64,000 bases of DNA from an uncultured Pelagibacteraceae bacterium. GTDB lineage: Bacteria > Pseudomonadota > Alphaproteobacteria > Pelagibacterales > Pelagibacteraceae. Positions 1-12,372 of the stretch are shown here, one piece after another; position 1 is the first letter of the stretch, and every line of letters starts with the position of its first letter. The stretch spans positions 1-64,000 of the forward strand of contig CACFKZ010000005.1 in the NCBI GenBank assembly GCA_902566945.1. Reading direction: 5' to 3'. A program made the position numbers and the translations under genes. The notes beneath the pieces were generated by a model. That model saw only the letters and a program-made list of their open reading frames with translations, had not been told where the DNA came from and did no database searches.

Positions 1-2
1 TT

Positions 3-734
3 TTGAAACAGGCAGTAAGGGACGGTTTTTTTCACGGTGATATGCACCAAGGGAATCTCTTTGTTGATAGCGAAGGGAATATTATACCAGTGGATTTTGG
101 AATAATGGGTCGTTTAGATAAAAATAATAGAAAATTTTTAGCAGAAATATTATATGGTTTTATTCGAAGAGATTATGTGAAAGTTGCTGAAGTTCACTTT
201 CAAGCAGGGTTAGTTCCTCAAAATGCATCCAAAGAAGAGTTCGCACAAGCACTTAGATCTGTAGGTGAACCAATATTTGGTCAATCTATTAAGGATATTT
301 CTGGTGGAAACTTGCTCGCACAATTATTTGAAATTACAGAAAAGTTTAATATGGCTACACAACCTCCATTATTGCTATTACAGAAAACGATGGTAGTTGT
401 AGAAGGAGTTGCGAGAAAACTTTATCCAGAAACTAATATTTGGGAAGTATCAAGACCGGTTTTAGAAGAGTGGTTAAAAAATACAAAAAGCCCTAAATCA
501 ACAATTGACACTGCAATTAATACTTCATCAGAAATACTAAAACGAATTCCTGAATTACCACAATTAATGGATAAAGCTGATTACGCTTTAAAATTGATGG
601 CAGATGGAAAATTAAATTTAGCAATAGGTACAAATAAAAATTTGGAGATGGAGCAAATGAAATTAAAAAACTTCAGAAATAATATTGTTATCAGTTTTTT
701 TGGTATTGTAATTGTCTTTTTAATAGTATTTTAA
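3..734 (+). CDS. ubiB: UbiB/ABC1-family protein kinase-like, C-terminal part (5' truncated by window edge)
   Basis: ORF with DGFFHGDMHQGNLFVD...PVDFGIMGRLD, the catalytic-loop/DFG-like motif of the UbiB family, and a C-terminal TM segment. Confidence 0.9.
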   Translation: MKQAVRDGFFHGDMHQGNLFVDSEGNIIPVDFGIMGRLDKNNRKFLAEILYGFIRRDYVKVAEVHFQAGLVPQNASKEEFAQALRSVGEPIFGQSIKDISGGNLLAQLFEITEKFNMATQPPLLLLQKTMVVVEGVARKLYPETNIWEVSRPVLEEWLKNTKSPKSTIDTAINTSSEILKRIPELPQLMDKADYALKLMADGKLNLAIGTNKNLEMEQMKLKNFRNNIVISFFGIVIVFLIVF

Positions 735-740
735 TTCACT

Positions 741-1971
741 ATGACTGTAAAAAACAAAAAAATACTTATTATTATTGGTGGAGGAATAGCCGCATATAAA
801 TCCTTGGATTTAATAAGGTTACTTAAAAAAAACAACAATGATGTTAAAACAATATTAACTAAAAGTGGAAAAGAATTTGTAACTCCATTGTCAATAACTA
901 CTCTAACTAAAAATAAAACATTTGAGGACATTTTTGATAAAAACACTGAGTCAGAAATAGACCATATTTCTTTATCTAGATGGGCCGATTTAATTATTGT
1001 AATGCCAACAACTGCTAATTTCATGACAAAGTTAAGCCTAGGCAAAGCAGAAGACTTAGCAACAACTGTTATTTTAGCATCTAATAAAGATATCTTATTA
1101 GTGCCAGCTATGAACGTTAGAATGTGGATACATAAAGCAACACAAAAAAATTTGAAAACTCTACAAGATTATGGCTACTTATTTATAGGTCCGGAAAAAG
1201 GTGAGATGGCATGTGGTGAATATGGTGAAGGAAAAATGTCAAGTCCTAGGCAAATTTTTACATTTCTTGATAATTATTTTAATAAAAAAAATTTAGTTAA
1301 GAAAAAAAATTTTAAAGCACTTGTGACCACTGGTCCCACAAGAGAATATCTTGATCCAGTGAGGTATATTTCGAATGAGTCAAGCGGGAAACAAGGATAC
1401 GAAATAGCTTTGGCCTTGAGCAGACTCGGAATTAAAACTACACTAATTACAGGACCAACCAATTTAGTTTCAAGAACAAATATTAAAACAAAAAAAATAA
1501 TATCTGCAAAACAGATGCTCGAAGAAGTAAAAAAAAATTTACCTGTTGATATAGCTATTTGTGCAGCTGCCGTAGCTGATTTCAAGCCTTCAAAAAAAAA
1601 TAAAAATAAACTTAAGAAAAACCAAAATATTTTTAAATCAATTGATTTAGAAAAAAAATCAAGATATTCTTGAGTATTTAGGGAAAAATAATAAAAACAG
1701 ACCTCGAATAGTTGTAGGTTTTTCTGCAGAAACTGAAAATTTAAATAGGAATGCAACCGTAAAATTAAGAGAAAAAAACTGTGATCTAATAATAGCAAAT
1801 GATGTTTCAAAAAAAGATAGCGGTTTTAATTCCGATTATAATAGAGTTTCAATAATTGATGGAAACGGAAATATTAAAGTGCTAAAGAGAAATAAAAAAA
1901 GCTTTATTGCTAATAAAATTGCTGAAGTAGTTTTAGATAAGCTATTAATTGATGACCGAAATTTTAATTAA
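741..1971 (+). CDS. coaBC: CoaBC (phosphopantothenoylcysteine decarboxylase/synthase), interrupted by an apparent frameshift at the A8 run 1651-1658
   Basis: ORF 741-1673 has the flavoprotein decarboxylase and CoaB N-part; another frame continues KNQDILEYLGKNNKNRPRIVVGFSAETENL...LLIDDRNFN* to 1971. Confidence 0.85.
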
Positions 1972-2392
1972 AAGACTATCAAAAAACATTATATTACCAA
2001 AGTATGAAACAAGCGGGTCATCAGGTCTAGATCTCTCAGCTAATATAAAAACTTCTGTCAAGATTAAGCCTGGGAAAACTACAATAATTCCAACTGGAAT
2101 TTCTGTTTCGATACCTAAAAATTTTGAAATACAAATAAGACCAAGGTCAGGTCTTGCAGCAAAGAACCAAATTTCAGTATTGAATACTCCTGGAACTATA
2201 GATGCAGATTATAGAGGTGAAATAAAAGTTATATTAATAAATTTAAGTAAAGAAACATTCATTGTAGAAAATGGAGCGAGGATAGCTCAAATGGTAGTTT
2301 GCCCAGTAATAAAGGCTAAACTTAAAGAAGTTGATAGTCTAGATAATACTTCAAGGGGTTCTGATGGTTTTGGGTCAACCGGTATGAAATAA
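1952..2392 (+). CDS. dut: dUTP diphosphatase
   Basis: Dut motifs SSGLDLSA, RPRSGLA, GTIDADYRGEI, RGSDGFGSTG. Confidence 0.95.
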   Translation: MTEILIKRLSKNIILPKYETSGSSGLDLSANIKTSVKIKPGKTTIIPTGISVSIPKNFEIQIRPRSGLAAKNQISVLNTPGTIDADYRGEIKVILINLSKETFIVENGARIAQMVVCPVIKAKLKEVDSLDNTSRGSDGFGSTGMK

Positions 2393-2395
2393 CAA

Positions 2396-3146
2396 ATGAA
2401 TTTAAGCATTAAAGATTTTGAAAGATACGAGAAACAAATAATTTTAAAAAAATATTGGTTTAAAAGGTCAAAAGAAAATATTCAATTCAAAAATATTAAT
2501 TATCGGAATGGGTGGACTTGGTTGTCCGCTTTTGACTTATCTTGCAGCATCGGGCGTGGGGACTTTAGGCATTGTTGATCATGATAAAGTAGAATTGAAC
2601 AATCTCAATAGACAAACCCTTTTTTCGAGTAACGATATAGGAAGTTATAAAGTTGATCAGGCTAAAAATAAAATTATTAAATTGAATAACAAAATAAAGA
2701 TAAAAACATTCAAAAAAAAAATAAACTATCGAAATATAAAATCTATTTTGAAAAACTATGACATAATTTGTGATGGTACAGATAATTATGAAACTCGATA
2801 TTTAGTTAATGATCAATGTAAGAAAGATAAAAAAATCCTGATTTCTGCTGCAATAAGTCAATTTGGTGGTCATTTATATATATTTAACTTCAATAATAAA
2901 ACGTCTTGTTACCGGTGTTTTATGCCGGAAAAGCCTGGCGAGACAAATAATTGTCAGTCTGAAGGTATCTTTTCACCTGTAGCAGGAGTTCTAGGAACTC
3001 TTCAAGCAAATGAAGTATTAAAGGTAATTTTAGGTTTTAAAGACAGTTCTAGAAACCAAATGATTATATTTGATTCGATTAAAAGTAATTTTAGAAAAAT
3101 AAGATTAACTGTTAATCCAAATTGTAAAAATAAATGCTCAAAATAA
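2396..3146 (+). CDS. ThiF/MoeB-family adenylyltransferase, interrupted by an apparent frameshift at the A7 run 2446-2452
   Basis: N-term RYEKQIILKK in one frame; IGLKGQKKIFNSKILIIGMGGLGCPLLTYLAASGVG...CYRCFMPEKPG in the other. Confidence 0.85.
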
Positions 3147-3616
3147 TTTTTATTTTTTGTTTGATTTTATCCTCGTTTCAAAATTTGATGGCTGAGGAAT
3201 ATTTCTTAACCTTAAGAAATGATAAGGTTAATCTTAGACAAGGACCATCTTTTGAATACCCAGTAAAATTGTTTTATAAAAAAAAAATTTTACCTGTCGT
3301 TGTTCAAGATAAATTTGATAATTTTAGAAAAATTAGAGATCATGAAAATAATACTGGGTGGGTACACATCTCTCAATTATCCAAAAAAAAAGCAGCTTTA
3401 ATTATTGATGACGACCAATTAATTTTTAGTAAGCCCTCTATTTATTCTAAACCTTCAGCAATCTTAAAAAAAGGTAGACTATGTATAATTAAAAAGTGCA
3501 AACAAAATTGGTGTAAAGTGTATGTACAAAATTTCAATGGATGGGTTAAAAAAGACAGTTTATGGGGGCTTATTGTAAATTTATTTTTTATATTTAGATG
3601 TCCATATTTTATCTAA
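3134..3616 (+). CDS. SH3-like domain protein with signal peptide
   Basis: Signal peptide; bacterial SH3 pattern LRNDKVNLRQGPSFEYPV...GWVHISQL; C-terminal tail possibly altered by an indel at the G5 run. Confidence 0.75.
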   Translation: MLKIIFIFCLILSSFQNLMAEEYFLTLRNDKVNLRQGPSFEYPVKLFYKKKILPVVVQDKFDNFRKIRDHENNTGWVHISQLSKKKAALIIDDDQLIFSKPSIYSKPSAILKKGRLCIIKKCKQNWCKVYVQNFNGWVKKDSLWGLIVNLFFIFRCPYFI

Positions 3617-3823
3617 AGCAAAATACCAAACCGCGTTAGCTATTGGTTCTACAATAGCATCGGTTAAAGCAATCATAAAAGAAACATTTGATATTAGCAT
3701 AAGGACAGTAATTGCTATTAAAAAATGTCCGATTGTATAAATTAAAGTTCTTAAAAGTGAACCTTTATTGTTTTGATAAATATCTTTTACTGTAAGGTAG
3801 ATGCCTTTATTGAACTCTGCCAT
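3581..3823 (-). CDS. Small DUF2061-like membrane protein
   Basis: 80-aa ORF with two TM stretches, SLLRTLIYTIGHFLIAITV...EPIANAVWYFALDKIW. Confidence 0.6.
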   Translation of the reverse strand: MAEFNKGIYLTVKDIYQNNKGSLLRTLIYTIGHFLIAITVLMLISNVSFMIALTDAIVEPIANAVWYFALDKIWTSKYKK

Positions 3824-4453
3824 TTGTAAATGGATTTTCTAATACGCAAGCTACAAGATGAATTCTATCTTGCTCACCGCCATTAAAAAAATTATGGTAC
3901 TTAGTGTTATTTGTAATTGTTACAGATCCATCAGCTGGCATATGTTTACAAACATCTTCAATAACCATTCTGCAACCTTTATTAGTGATGATTGGGATAT
4001 GTAATCTAGGTTCTGGATCTCTGTGCCAGCTAAGAGTAGATCTTGGCTCTTTTAATAAAATTCTTACTCTTCCAAGTTTAAAATGTTTTCTTAAAGTATT
4101 ATAAACCTCTTCAAAGTATGTTGCTTTAAACTCTGGAACGATTTCAGTATATTTTGACTCGTCTATTGGCTTGTCTCTTTCAACTTCTTTTCCTTTTTCA
4201 TCAGGAACAGTCCAATAAGTTCCTCTAACATTATGACCTTCTGTAGAAGACTTATCACCTGGAATTTGATTTAAAGAGATCGCTCCAAAGTTTTTAATTC
4301 CAAGAGTGTTAAATTTCTTTTTTTTGAGCACCATATTAAAATCTGCTCTCAATTTATCAATATCAAACTTTAGATTAGGAACTATATAAAAATCATCTTT
4401 TATATTTTGTTTTAATTTTTCTAAGTTTTCTATTGTTTTTTTACAATTTCCAT
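3807..4453 (-). CDS. Aspartyl/asparaginyl beta-hydroxylase-like 2OG-Fe(II) oxygenase, N-term likely frameshifted at the T7 run 4436-4442
   Basis: LSWHRDPEPRLHIPIITNKGC...TKYHNFFNGGEQDRIHLV pattern; the frame stays open upstream and joins ATG at 4453 if the run has 8 bases. Confidence 0.65.
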
Positions 4454-4454
4454 A

Positions 4455-6652
<2,198 letters not shown>

Positions 6653-6674
6653 GTAAATAAAAAGCGACAAACTG

Positions 6675-7094
6675 TCAATTTTTTAAGTTTATAAATACCT
6701 CTACATTTTTAATTTTTTTACCATTAGGAGCTTTAGGAATTTTTTGAATTAAAATTTCATTAGCATCGATGTCAATTAATTCACTATTTTCACTATCATA
6801 AAAATGATGATGATCTGAAACATTTGTGTCAAAGTAAGTTTTTTTTCCTCTTACTTCAACTTCGCTTAAATGTCCTGCATCTTTAAATGCATGAACTGTA
6901 TTGTAAATTGTAGCCAAAGCAAATTTAGATGTAGTTTTTTTTTCTAAAAGTTTATCTAAGCTTTCAACTGTAAAATGAAATGTTTTTTCTCTTTCAAATA
7001 AATATTTAGCTATTTCCACTCTTTGTTTTGTTGGTCTTAATCCTGATGATCTTAATTTATTAAAAATATCTATTTTTTTCACGTTTTTACTCAT
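6675..7094 (-). CDS. irr: Fur-superfamily regulator, Irr-like
   Basis: Fur fold GLRPTKQRVEIAKYLF; Irr-type DHHHFYDSENSELIDID; adjacent to fabA as in many alphaproteobacteria. Confidence 0.8.
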   Translation of the reverse strand: MSKNVKKIDIFNKLRSSGLRPTKQRVEIAKYLFEREKTFHFTVESLDKLLEKKTTSKFALATIYNTVHAFKDAGHLSEVEVRGKKTYFDTNVSDHHHFYDSENSELIDIDANEILIQKIPKAPNGKKIKNVEVFINLKN

Positions 7095-7104
7095 TTTTTC
7101 TTAG

Positions 7105-7121
7105 TTTATAATCATTCTAAA
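7105..7121. promoter_or_regulatory. Candidate Irr/PerR-type operator upstream of irr (between irr and fabA)
   Basis: TTTATAATCATTCTAAA, identical to the katG site except for the central base. Confidence 0.6.
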
Positions 7122-7173
7122 ACACAAATATATATGAAACTTTTGCTAAATCAAGTAAAACAGTTTTTAAATC

Positions 7174-7677
7174 ATGCAAAAAAACAGCTACAATTACGAT
7201 GAGCTAATTTCGTGTGGAGAGGGAAAATTATTTGGTGAAGGAAATGCCAAACTTCCGTTACCACCAATGTTAATGTTTGATAGAATTACAGAAATAAAAA
7301 AAGATACTGGTGAATTTAACAAAGGATTTATTAAAGCTGAACTCGACATTAAAGACAACTTATGGTTTTTTGATTGTCATTTTAAAAGAGACCCAGTCAT
7401 GCCAGGGTGTCTTGGCTTAGATGCAATGTGGCAACTGGTTGGATTTTATCTTGGTTGGATGGGAGAACCTGGAAAAGGTAGAGCTTTAGGTGTAAATTCT
7501 GTAAAGTTTACTGGCGAAGTTTTAAAAAATATTAAAATGGCAACCTATGAAATAAATATGAAGAGAATTTTAAAAAAAGAAGGAACTGCAGTTGGGTTAG
7601 CAAACGGTATTTTAAGCGCTGATGGTAAAATAATTTATACGGCTGAAAATTTAAAAGTAGGGTTATTTAAATCATGA
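7174..7677 (+). CDS. fabA: 3-hydroxydecanoyl-ACP dehydratase FabA
   Basis: [37 protein letters not shown]. Confidence 0.95.
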   Translation: MQKNSYNYDELISCGEGKLFGEGNAKLPLPPMLMFDRITEIKKDTGEFNKGFIKAELDIKDNLWFFDCHFKRDPVMPGCLGLDAMWQLVGFYLGWMGEPGKGRALGVNSVKFTGEVLKNIKMATYEINMKRILKKEGTAVGLANGILSADGKIIYTAENLKVGLFKS

Positions 7678-8888
7678 AAAGAGTTGTTGTAACTGGAATA
7701 GGTGTGGTCTCTTGTTTAGGAAACAATCAAGAACAAGTTTTGAATTCACTTATTAATTCTAAATCTGGAATTTCATTTTCTGAGGAATACAAAGAATATA
7801 ATTTAAAAAGTCATGTTCATGGAAAGCCAAATATAAAACTAGAGGATCATGTAGATAGAAAATTTATAAGATTTATGGGACCTGGATCAGCTTATAATTA
7901 TGTCTCTATGAATGAGGCTGTAAAAGACTCAGGTTTAGAAGAAAAGGACGTTAGTAACATAACTACTGGAATGATAATGGGATCAGGCGGGCCGTCCATT
8001 GAAAACGTTATACTAGCTGCAGACAAAACAAGAGAAAAAAGTCCTAAAAGAATGGGTCCTTTTGTCGTGCCAAGAACGATGTCTAGTACTGCATCAGCAA
8101 CTCTTGCAGTGCCATTTAAAATAAAAGGAGTTAACTACACAATCAGCTCAGCTTGTGCAACTAGTGGTCATTGTATTGGTAATGCCATGGAGTTGATCCA
8201 ATTAGGAAAGCAAAAAATTATTTTTGCAGGTGGAAGTGATGAAGTACATTTTGCGATGACTGCAATGTTTGATGCTATGACAGCCCTTTCCTCAAAATAT
8301 AATGATACTCCTGAAAAAGCCTCTAGGCCCTATGATAAAACACGAGATGGCTTTGTTATCTCAGGTGGTGGGGGAGTATTAGTTTTGGAAGAGTACGAAC
8401 ACGCAAAGTCAAGAGGTGCAAAAATATATGCAGAGCTTACAGGATATGGTGCCACATCTGATGGTTATGACATGGTGGCTCCTTCTGGAGAAGGAGCAGT
8501 CAGATGCATGAAGATGGCATTGAGTACTGCAAAAAATAAAATTGATTATTTAAATACTCATGGAACATCAACACCTGTTGGAGATATAACAGAGTTGAAA
8601 GCTGTAGGAGAAGTATTCAGTGACTACAAACCGAAAATTAGCTCAACTAAATCTCTTGCGGGTCATTCTCTAGGAGCTACATCAGTTCATGAAGCTATTT
8701 ATAGTTTAATTATGATGAAAAATAATTTTATAGCTGCATCAGCTAATATTAGCGATATGGATGAGGAAGCAAAAAAATATCCAATTGTTACAAAAGTAGA
8801 AAAAGATGTGAATTTAAATTCTGTTATGTCGAATAGCTTCGGCTTTGGCGGGACTAATGCCACTTTAGTTTTTGAAAAGGTAAAATAA
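7674..8888 (+). CDS. fabB: Beta-ketoacyl-ACP synthase I FabB
   Basis: [58 protein letters not shown]. Confidence 0.95.
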   Translation: MKRVVVTGIGVVSCLGNNQEQVLNSLINSKSGISFSEEYKEYNLKSHVHGKPNIKLEDHVDRKFIRFMGPGSAYNYVSMNEAVKDSGLEEKDVSNITTGMIMGSGGPSIENVILAADKTREKSPKRMGPFVVPRTMSSTASATLAVPFKIKGVNYTISSACATSGHCIGNAMELIQLGKQKIIFAGGSDEVHFAMTAMFDAMTALSSKYNDTPEKASRPYDKTRDGFVISGGGGVLVLEEYEHAKSRGAKIYAELTGYGATSDGYDMVAPSGEGAVRCMKMALSTAKNKIDYLNTHGTSTPVGDITELKAVGEVFSDYKPKISSTKSLAGHSLGATSVHEAIYSLIMMKNNFIAASANISDMDEEAKKYPIVTKVEKDVNLNSVMSNSFGFGGTNATLVFEKVK

Positions 8889-9673
8889 TGAGTTTAATGA
8901 TAGGAAAAAAAGGTCTGATAATGGGGGTTGCTAACGAACGCTCGATTGCTTGGGGTATATCTCAAAAACTTGCTGAAGCTGGTGCAGATTTAGCTTTTAC
9001 TTATTTAGGTGATGCACTAAAAAAAAGAGTTATTCCTTTAGCAGAAAAATTAAACTCAAAAGTGACTTTCAGCTGTGATGTTGAGAAAAAAGATGAAGTT
9101 AAAAAGCTTTTTGAAGATGTAAAATCAAAATGGGGAGAAATAGATTTTGTGGTACATGCAGTTGCTTTTTCAGATAAATCAGAGTTATCAGGAGAATATT
9201 TAAATACTTCAAGAGAAAATTTCCTTAGAAGTATGCTAATTTCATGTTTTTCATTTACTGAAGTATCTAAAGAAGCTTCAAAGATAATGAGAGAAGGGGG
9301 AAGCCTACTTACACTCACTTACGAGTCTACAAAGGCAATTCCAAATTATAATGTTATGGGGGTTTGTAAGTCTGCCTTAGAGGCCAGTGTAAAATATTTA
9401 GCCAGAGATCTTGGAGGAAAAAAAATAAGAGTAAACGCTATCAGCGCGGGACCCATTAAAACTTTAGCTGCTTCTGCAATTGGAGATGCGAAATTTTTAT
9501 ATAAATGGAATGAAGATCATTCCTTTTTAAAAAGAAATGTAGACATTCACGATGTTGGAAATTCTGCGTTATATTTACTGAGCAATTTAGCAGCTGGTGT
9601 TACCGGGGAAATTCATTATGTAGATGCGGGATATAATAAAGTAGGAATGCCTGATCCTAAAAATATGACTTAA
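8888..9673 (+). CDS. fabI: Enoyl-ACP reductase FabI
   Basis: [50 protein letters not shown]. Confidence 0.95.
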   Translation: MSLMIGKKGLIMGVANERSIAWGISQKLAEAGADLAFTYLGDALKKRVIPLAEKLNSKVTFSCDVEKKDEVKKLFEDVKSKWGEIDFVVHAVAFSDKSELSGEYLNTSRENFLRSMLISCFSFTEVSKEASKIMREGGSLLTLTYESTKAIPNYNVMGVCKSALEASVKYLARDLGGKKIRVNAISAGPIKTLAASAIGDAKFLYKWNEDHSFLKRNVDIHDVGNSALYLLSNLAAGVTGEIHYVDAGYNKVGMPDPKNMT

Positions 9674-11742
9674 GCGGAAGCTTGTTTCATTGATAGTTTT
9701 ACTTTTCCTCTATCGAATCCGACAACTTTAACAGAAACTTCATCACCTTCTTTTACAACATCACCTACTTTAGCAACACGTTTGTCAGCTAGTTCGGAAA
9801 TATGAACTAGACCATCTTGTTTTCCTAGGAAATTAACAAAAGCCCCAAATTCCATAATTTTTACCACTTTTCCTTTATAAATTTTACCCATCTCTGGTTT
9901 TGCAATTAAGTTTTTAATAAAATCAATAGCTTTATTTCTTGAAGTCTCATCTGGTGCTGCTACAGTTACTTCGCCTGTATCATTAACATCAACTTTGGCT
10001 CCAGAAGTCTCAACGATTTCCCTAATTGTTGCTCCACCTTTACCAATTACTGTAGCTATATCTTTTTTATCTACTTTAATTGTTTCTATTTTAGGTGTGT
10101 GTTTCGAAAATTCTTTTCTTGAAGTTTTTAAAGCTTTATTCATTTCTCCTAAAATAAATTCTCTTCCACCTTTAGCTTGATCTAAAGCTTTTTCCATAAT
10201 TTCAAATGTTATACCTGTAATTTTTATATCCATTTGGAGAGAAGTAATGCCATTTTTTGTACCTGCAACTTTAAAGTCCATATCCCCTAAATGATCCTCA
10301 TCTCCTAAAATGTCAGACAGCACAGAAAATTCTTCACCTTCTTTAATTAATCCCATGGCGATACCAGCAACTGGCTCTTTTATTGGAACTCCAGCATCCA
10401 TTAGAGATAATGAAGTACCGCAAACTGTTGCCATGGACGAAGATCCATTAGACTCTGTTATTTCTGAAACTACTCTAAGAGTGTACGGAAAATTTTCTTT
10501 AGTTGGTAAAGAGGAATTTATTGCTCTCCAAGCAAGTTTCCCGTGTCCAATTTCTCTTCTTCCAGTACCGATCCTTCCACATTCTCCAACAGAAAAAGGT
10601 GGAAAATTGTAGTGCAACATAAAATTTGATCTTTGCATGCCCTCTAAACTTTCTAATCTTTGTTCATCATCTGTCATTCCAAGTGTAGTAACTACTAGAG
10701 CTTGCGTTTCTCCTCTAGTAAAAAGCGCAGATCCATGAGTTCTCGGTAATACACCTACCTCACACTTAATTTGTCTTACATCTGCCAATCCTCTTCCATC
10801 AATTCTCTTTTTTTCCTTAAGAATTGCGGTTCTTACAATATCTTTTTCTAAGGATTTGAGCTGACTCATTACTTGATTTTCTAAAATAGTTTCATCCTCT
10901 GCAAACATTTCTTTACACTGATTTTCTATTTCAGAAATAGCTGTAGATCTTTTTTTCTTATCGGTTTCTTTAAATGCACTTCTTAATGCGTTTTCAAATT
11001 TACCAGAAATCTTTTTTTTAATTTCAGAGTGATCTACTTCTTCGATTTCCCATTTAGGTTTACCAGCTTTTTTTGATAATTTTTCAATCGCTTCGATTAT
11101 TGGCACAAATTTTTCGTGTCCAAATTTCACTGCATCAAGCATCACTTTTTCAGATAACCCTGATGTTTCTGATTCTACCATCAAAACTGCATCCTTCGTT
11201 CCGGCAACTACTAGATCTAATTCTGAGTCTTTAAGTTCCTCTACTGAAGGATTTAATAAATACTTACCATCTTTGTACCCAACTCTACTTGCAGCTATGG
11301 GTCCCATAAATGGTAACCCAGATATAGCTAGAGCTGCTGAAGAGGCTATAATTGATAAAATGTCTGGTTGATTTTCACTATCGTAAGATAAAACTGTTGG
11401 AAGCACTTGTACTTCATTCATAAATCCAGATGGAAATAAAGGTCTGATTGGTCTGTCAATTAATCTGGAGATTAATGTTTCAGCTTCAGTAGGTCTTGCT
11501 TCTCTTTTAAAATATCCCCCTGGTATTTTGCCAGCAGCATAGAATTTTTCTTGATAATTTACGGACAGAGGAAAGTAATCCTGGCCATCAGCAACTTTTT
11601 TTGCTCCAACTGCAGTTGCAATTACAACCGTTTCGCCTAGTGTAGCAATTATTGCACCATCTGCTTGACGTGCGATTTTTCCAGTTTCTAAAGTTAATTT
11701 TTTTCCATTAACTTCTAATTCTTCCTTGTATATTTTAAACAT
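9670..11742 (-). CDS. pnp: Polyribonucleotide nucleotidyltransferase
   Basis: Full-length PNPase with RNase PH, KH ([13 protein letters not shown]) and S1 domains. Confidence 0.97.
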   Translation of the reverse strand: MFKIYKEELEVNGKKLTLETGKIARQADGAIIATLGETVVIATAVGAKKVADGQDYFPLSVNYQEKFYAAGKIPGGYFKREARPTEAETLISRLIDRPIRPLFPSGFMNEVQVLPTVLSYDSENQPDILSIIASSAALAISGLPFMGPIAASRVGYKDGKYLLNPSVEELKDSELDLVVAGTKDAVLMVESETSGLSEKVMLDAVKFGHEKFVPIIEAIEKLSKKAGKPKWEIEEVDHSEIKKKISGKFENALRSAFKETDKKKRSTAISEIENQCKEMFAEDETILENQVMSQLKSLEKDIVRTAILKEKKRIDGRGLADVRQIKCEVGVLPRTHGSALFTRGETQALVVTTLGMTDDEQRLESLEGMQRSNFMLHYNFPPFSVGECGRIGTGRREIGHGKLAWRAINSSLPTKENFPYTLRVVSEITESNGSSSMATVCGTSLSLMDAGVPIKEPVAGIAMGLIKEGEEFSVLSDILGDEDHLGDMDFKVAGTKNGITSLQMDIKITGITFEIMEKALDQAKGGREFILGEMNKALKTSRKEFSKHTPKIETIKVDKKDIATVIGKGGATIREIVETSGAKVDVNDTGEVTVAAPDETSRNKAIDFIKNLIAKPEMGKIYKGKVVKIMEFGAFVNFLGKQDGLVHISELADKRVAKVGDVVKEGDEVSVKVVGFDRGKVKLSMKQASA

Positions 11743-12002
11743 TATTTCCTTATATTTAGTTGTTTAATAACTTTCTGGTAGGACTCAGAATTTTTCTTTT
11801 TAAGATAAGCAAGAAGTTTTTTTCTTTTATTAACTGATTTAGTCAAACCTAAAGTTGAATGTTTATCTTTTTTAAATTTTTTAAAATGCTCTGATAATTT
11901 AGTAATTTTATCAGTCAGTAAACCTATTTGTATTTCTGTTGAACCAACATCCTTGGTGTGGATTGCTAGAGATTTAATTGTATCTTTTTTTTTCTTTATC
12001 AT
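11742..12002 (-). CDS. rpsO: Ribosomal protein S15
   Basis: [32 protein letters not shown]...KRKKLLAYL. Confidence 0.95.
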   Translation of the reverse strand: MIKKKKDTIKSLAIHTKDVGSTEIQIGLLTDKITKLSEHFKKFKKDKHSTLGLTKSVNKRKKLLAYLKKKNSESYQKVIKQLNIRK

Positions 12003-12372
12003 TAACTTTATTCTTCTTTATTATTCTTTCAATCTTTTCAGCATATTCGAATGAGTTATCTTCTACAAATGTGAGTTTAGGAAGAAACTTTAAATCTAGC
12101 CTTTTAGACAGAGCTCTTCTAACAAGATGAGAGTATTCAGTCAAGATTTTTACAGTTTCCTTTGTGTCTATGCCTCCTAAAGGAATAACGTAAACTCTAG
12201 CTGTTTTGAGGTCTGGAGTCATTCTTACTTCTGTGACAGTAATTAATTTAGAATTTATCGAAGGTATTTTAGCTTCATTTCTTATGAATAGCTCACCTAA
12301 ATTTTGTTTTACCAATTCTCCTACTCTTAACTGTCTTTGACTAAATGCCTTATGAAAATTTTGCTCACTCAT
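11974..12372 (-). CDS. rbfA: Ribosome-binding factor A
   Basis: SQRQLRVGELVKQNLGELF...ITVTEVRMTPDLKTARVYV. Confidence 0.92.
   Translation of the reverse strand: MSEQNFHKAFSQRQLRVGELVKQNLGELFIRNEAKIPSINSKLITVTEVRMTPDLKTARVYVIPLGGIDTKETVKILTEYSHLVRRALSKRLDLKFLPKLTFVEDNSFEYAEKIERIIKKNKVNDKEKKRYN

Noticed and set aside
731-1045. Minus-strand ORF opposite coaBC (and similar shadows, e.g. 1274-1810, 13258-13596, 14116-14466, 30771-31100, 46703-47008)
   Set aside because: Fully antisense to strongly recognisable genes, no family motifs; typical shadow ORFs in AT-rich DNA.
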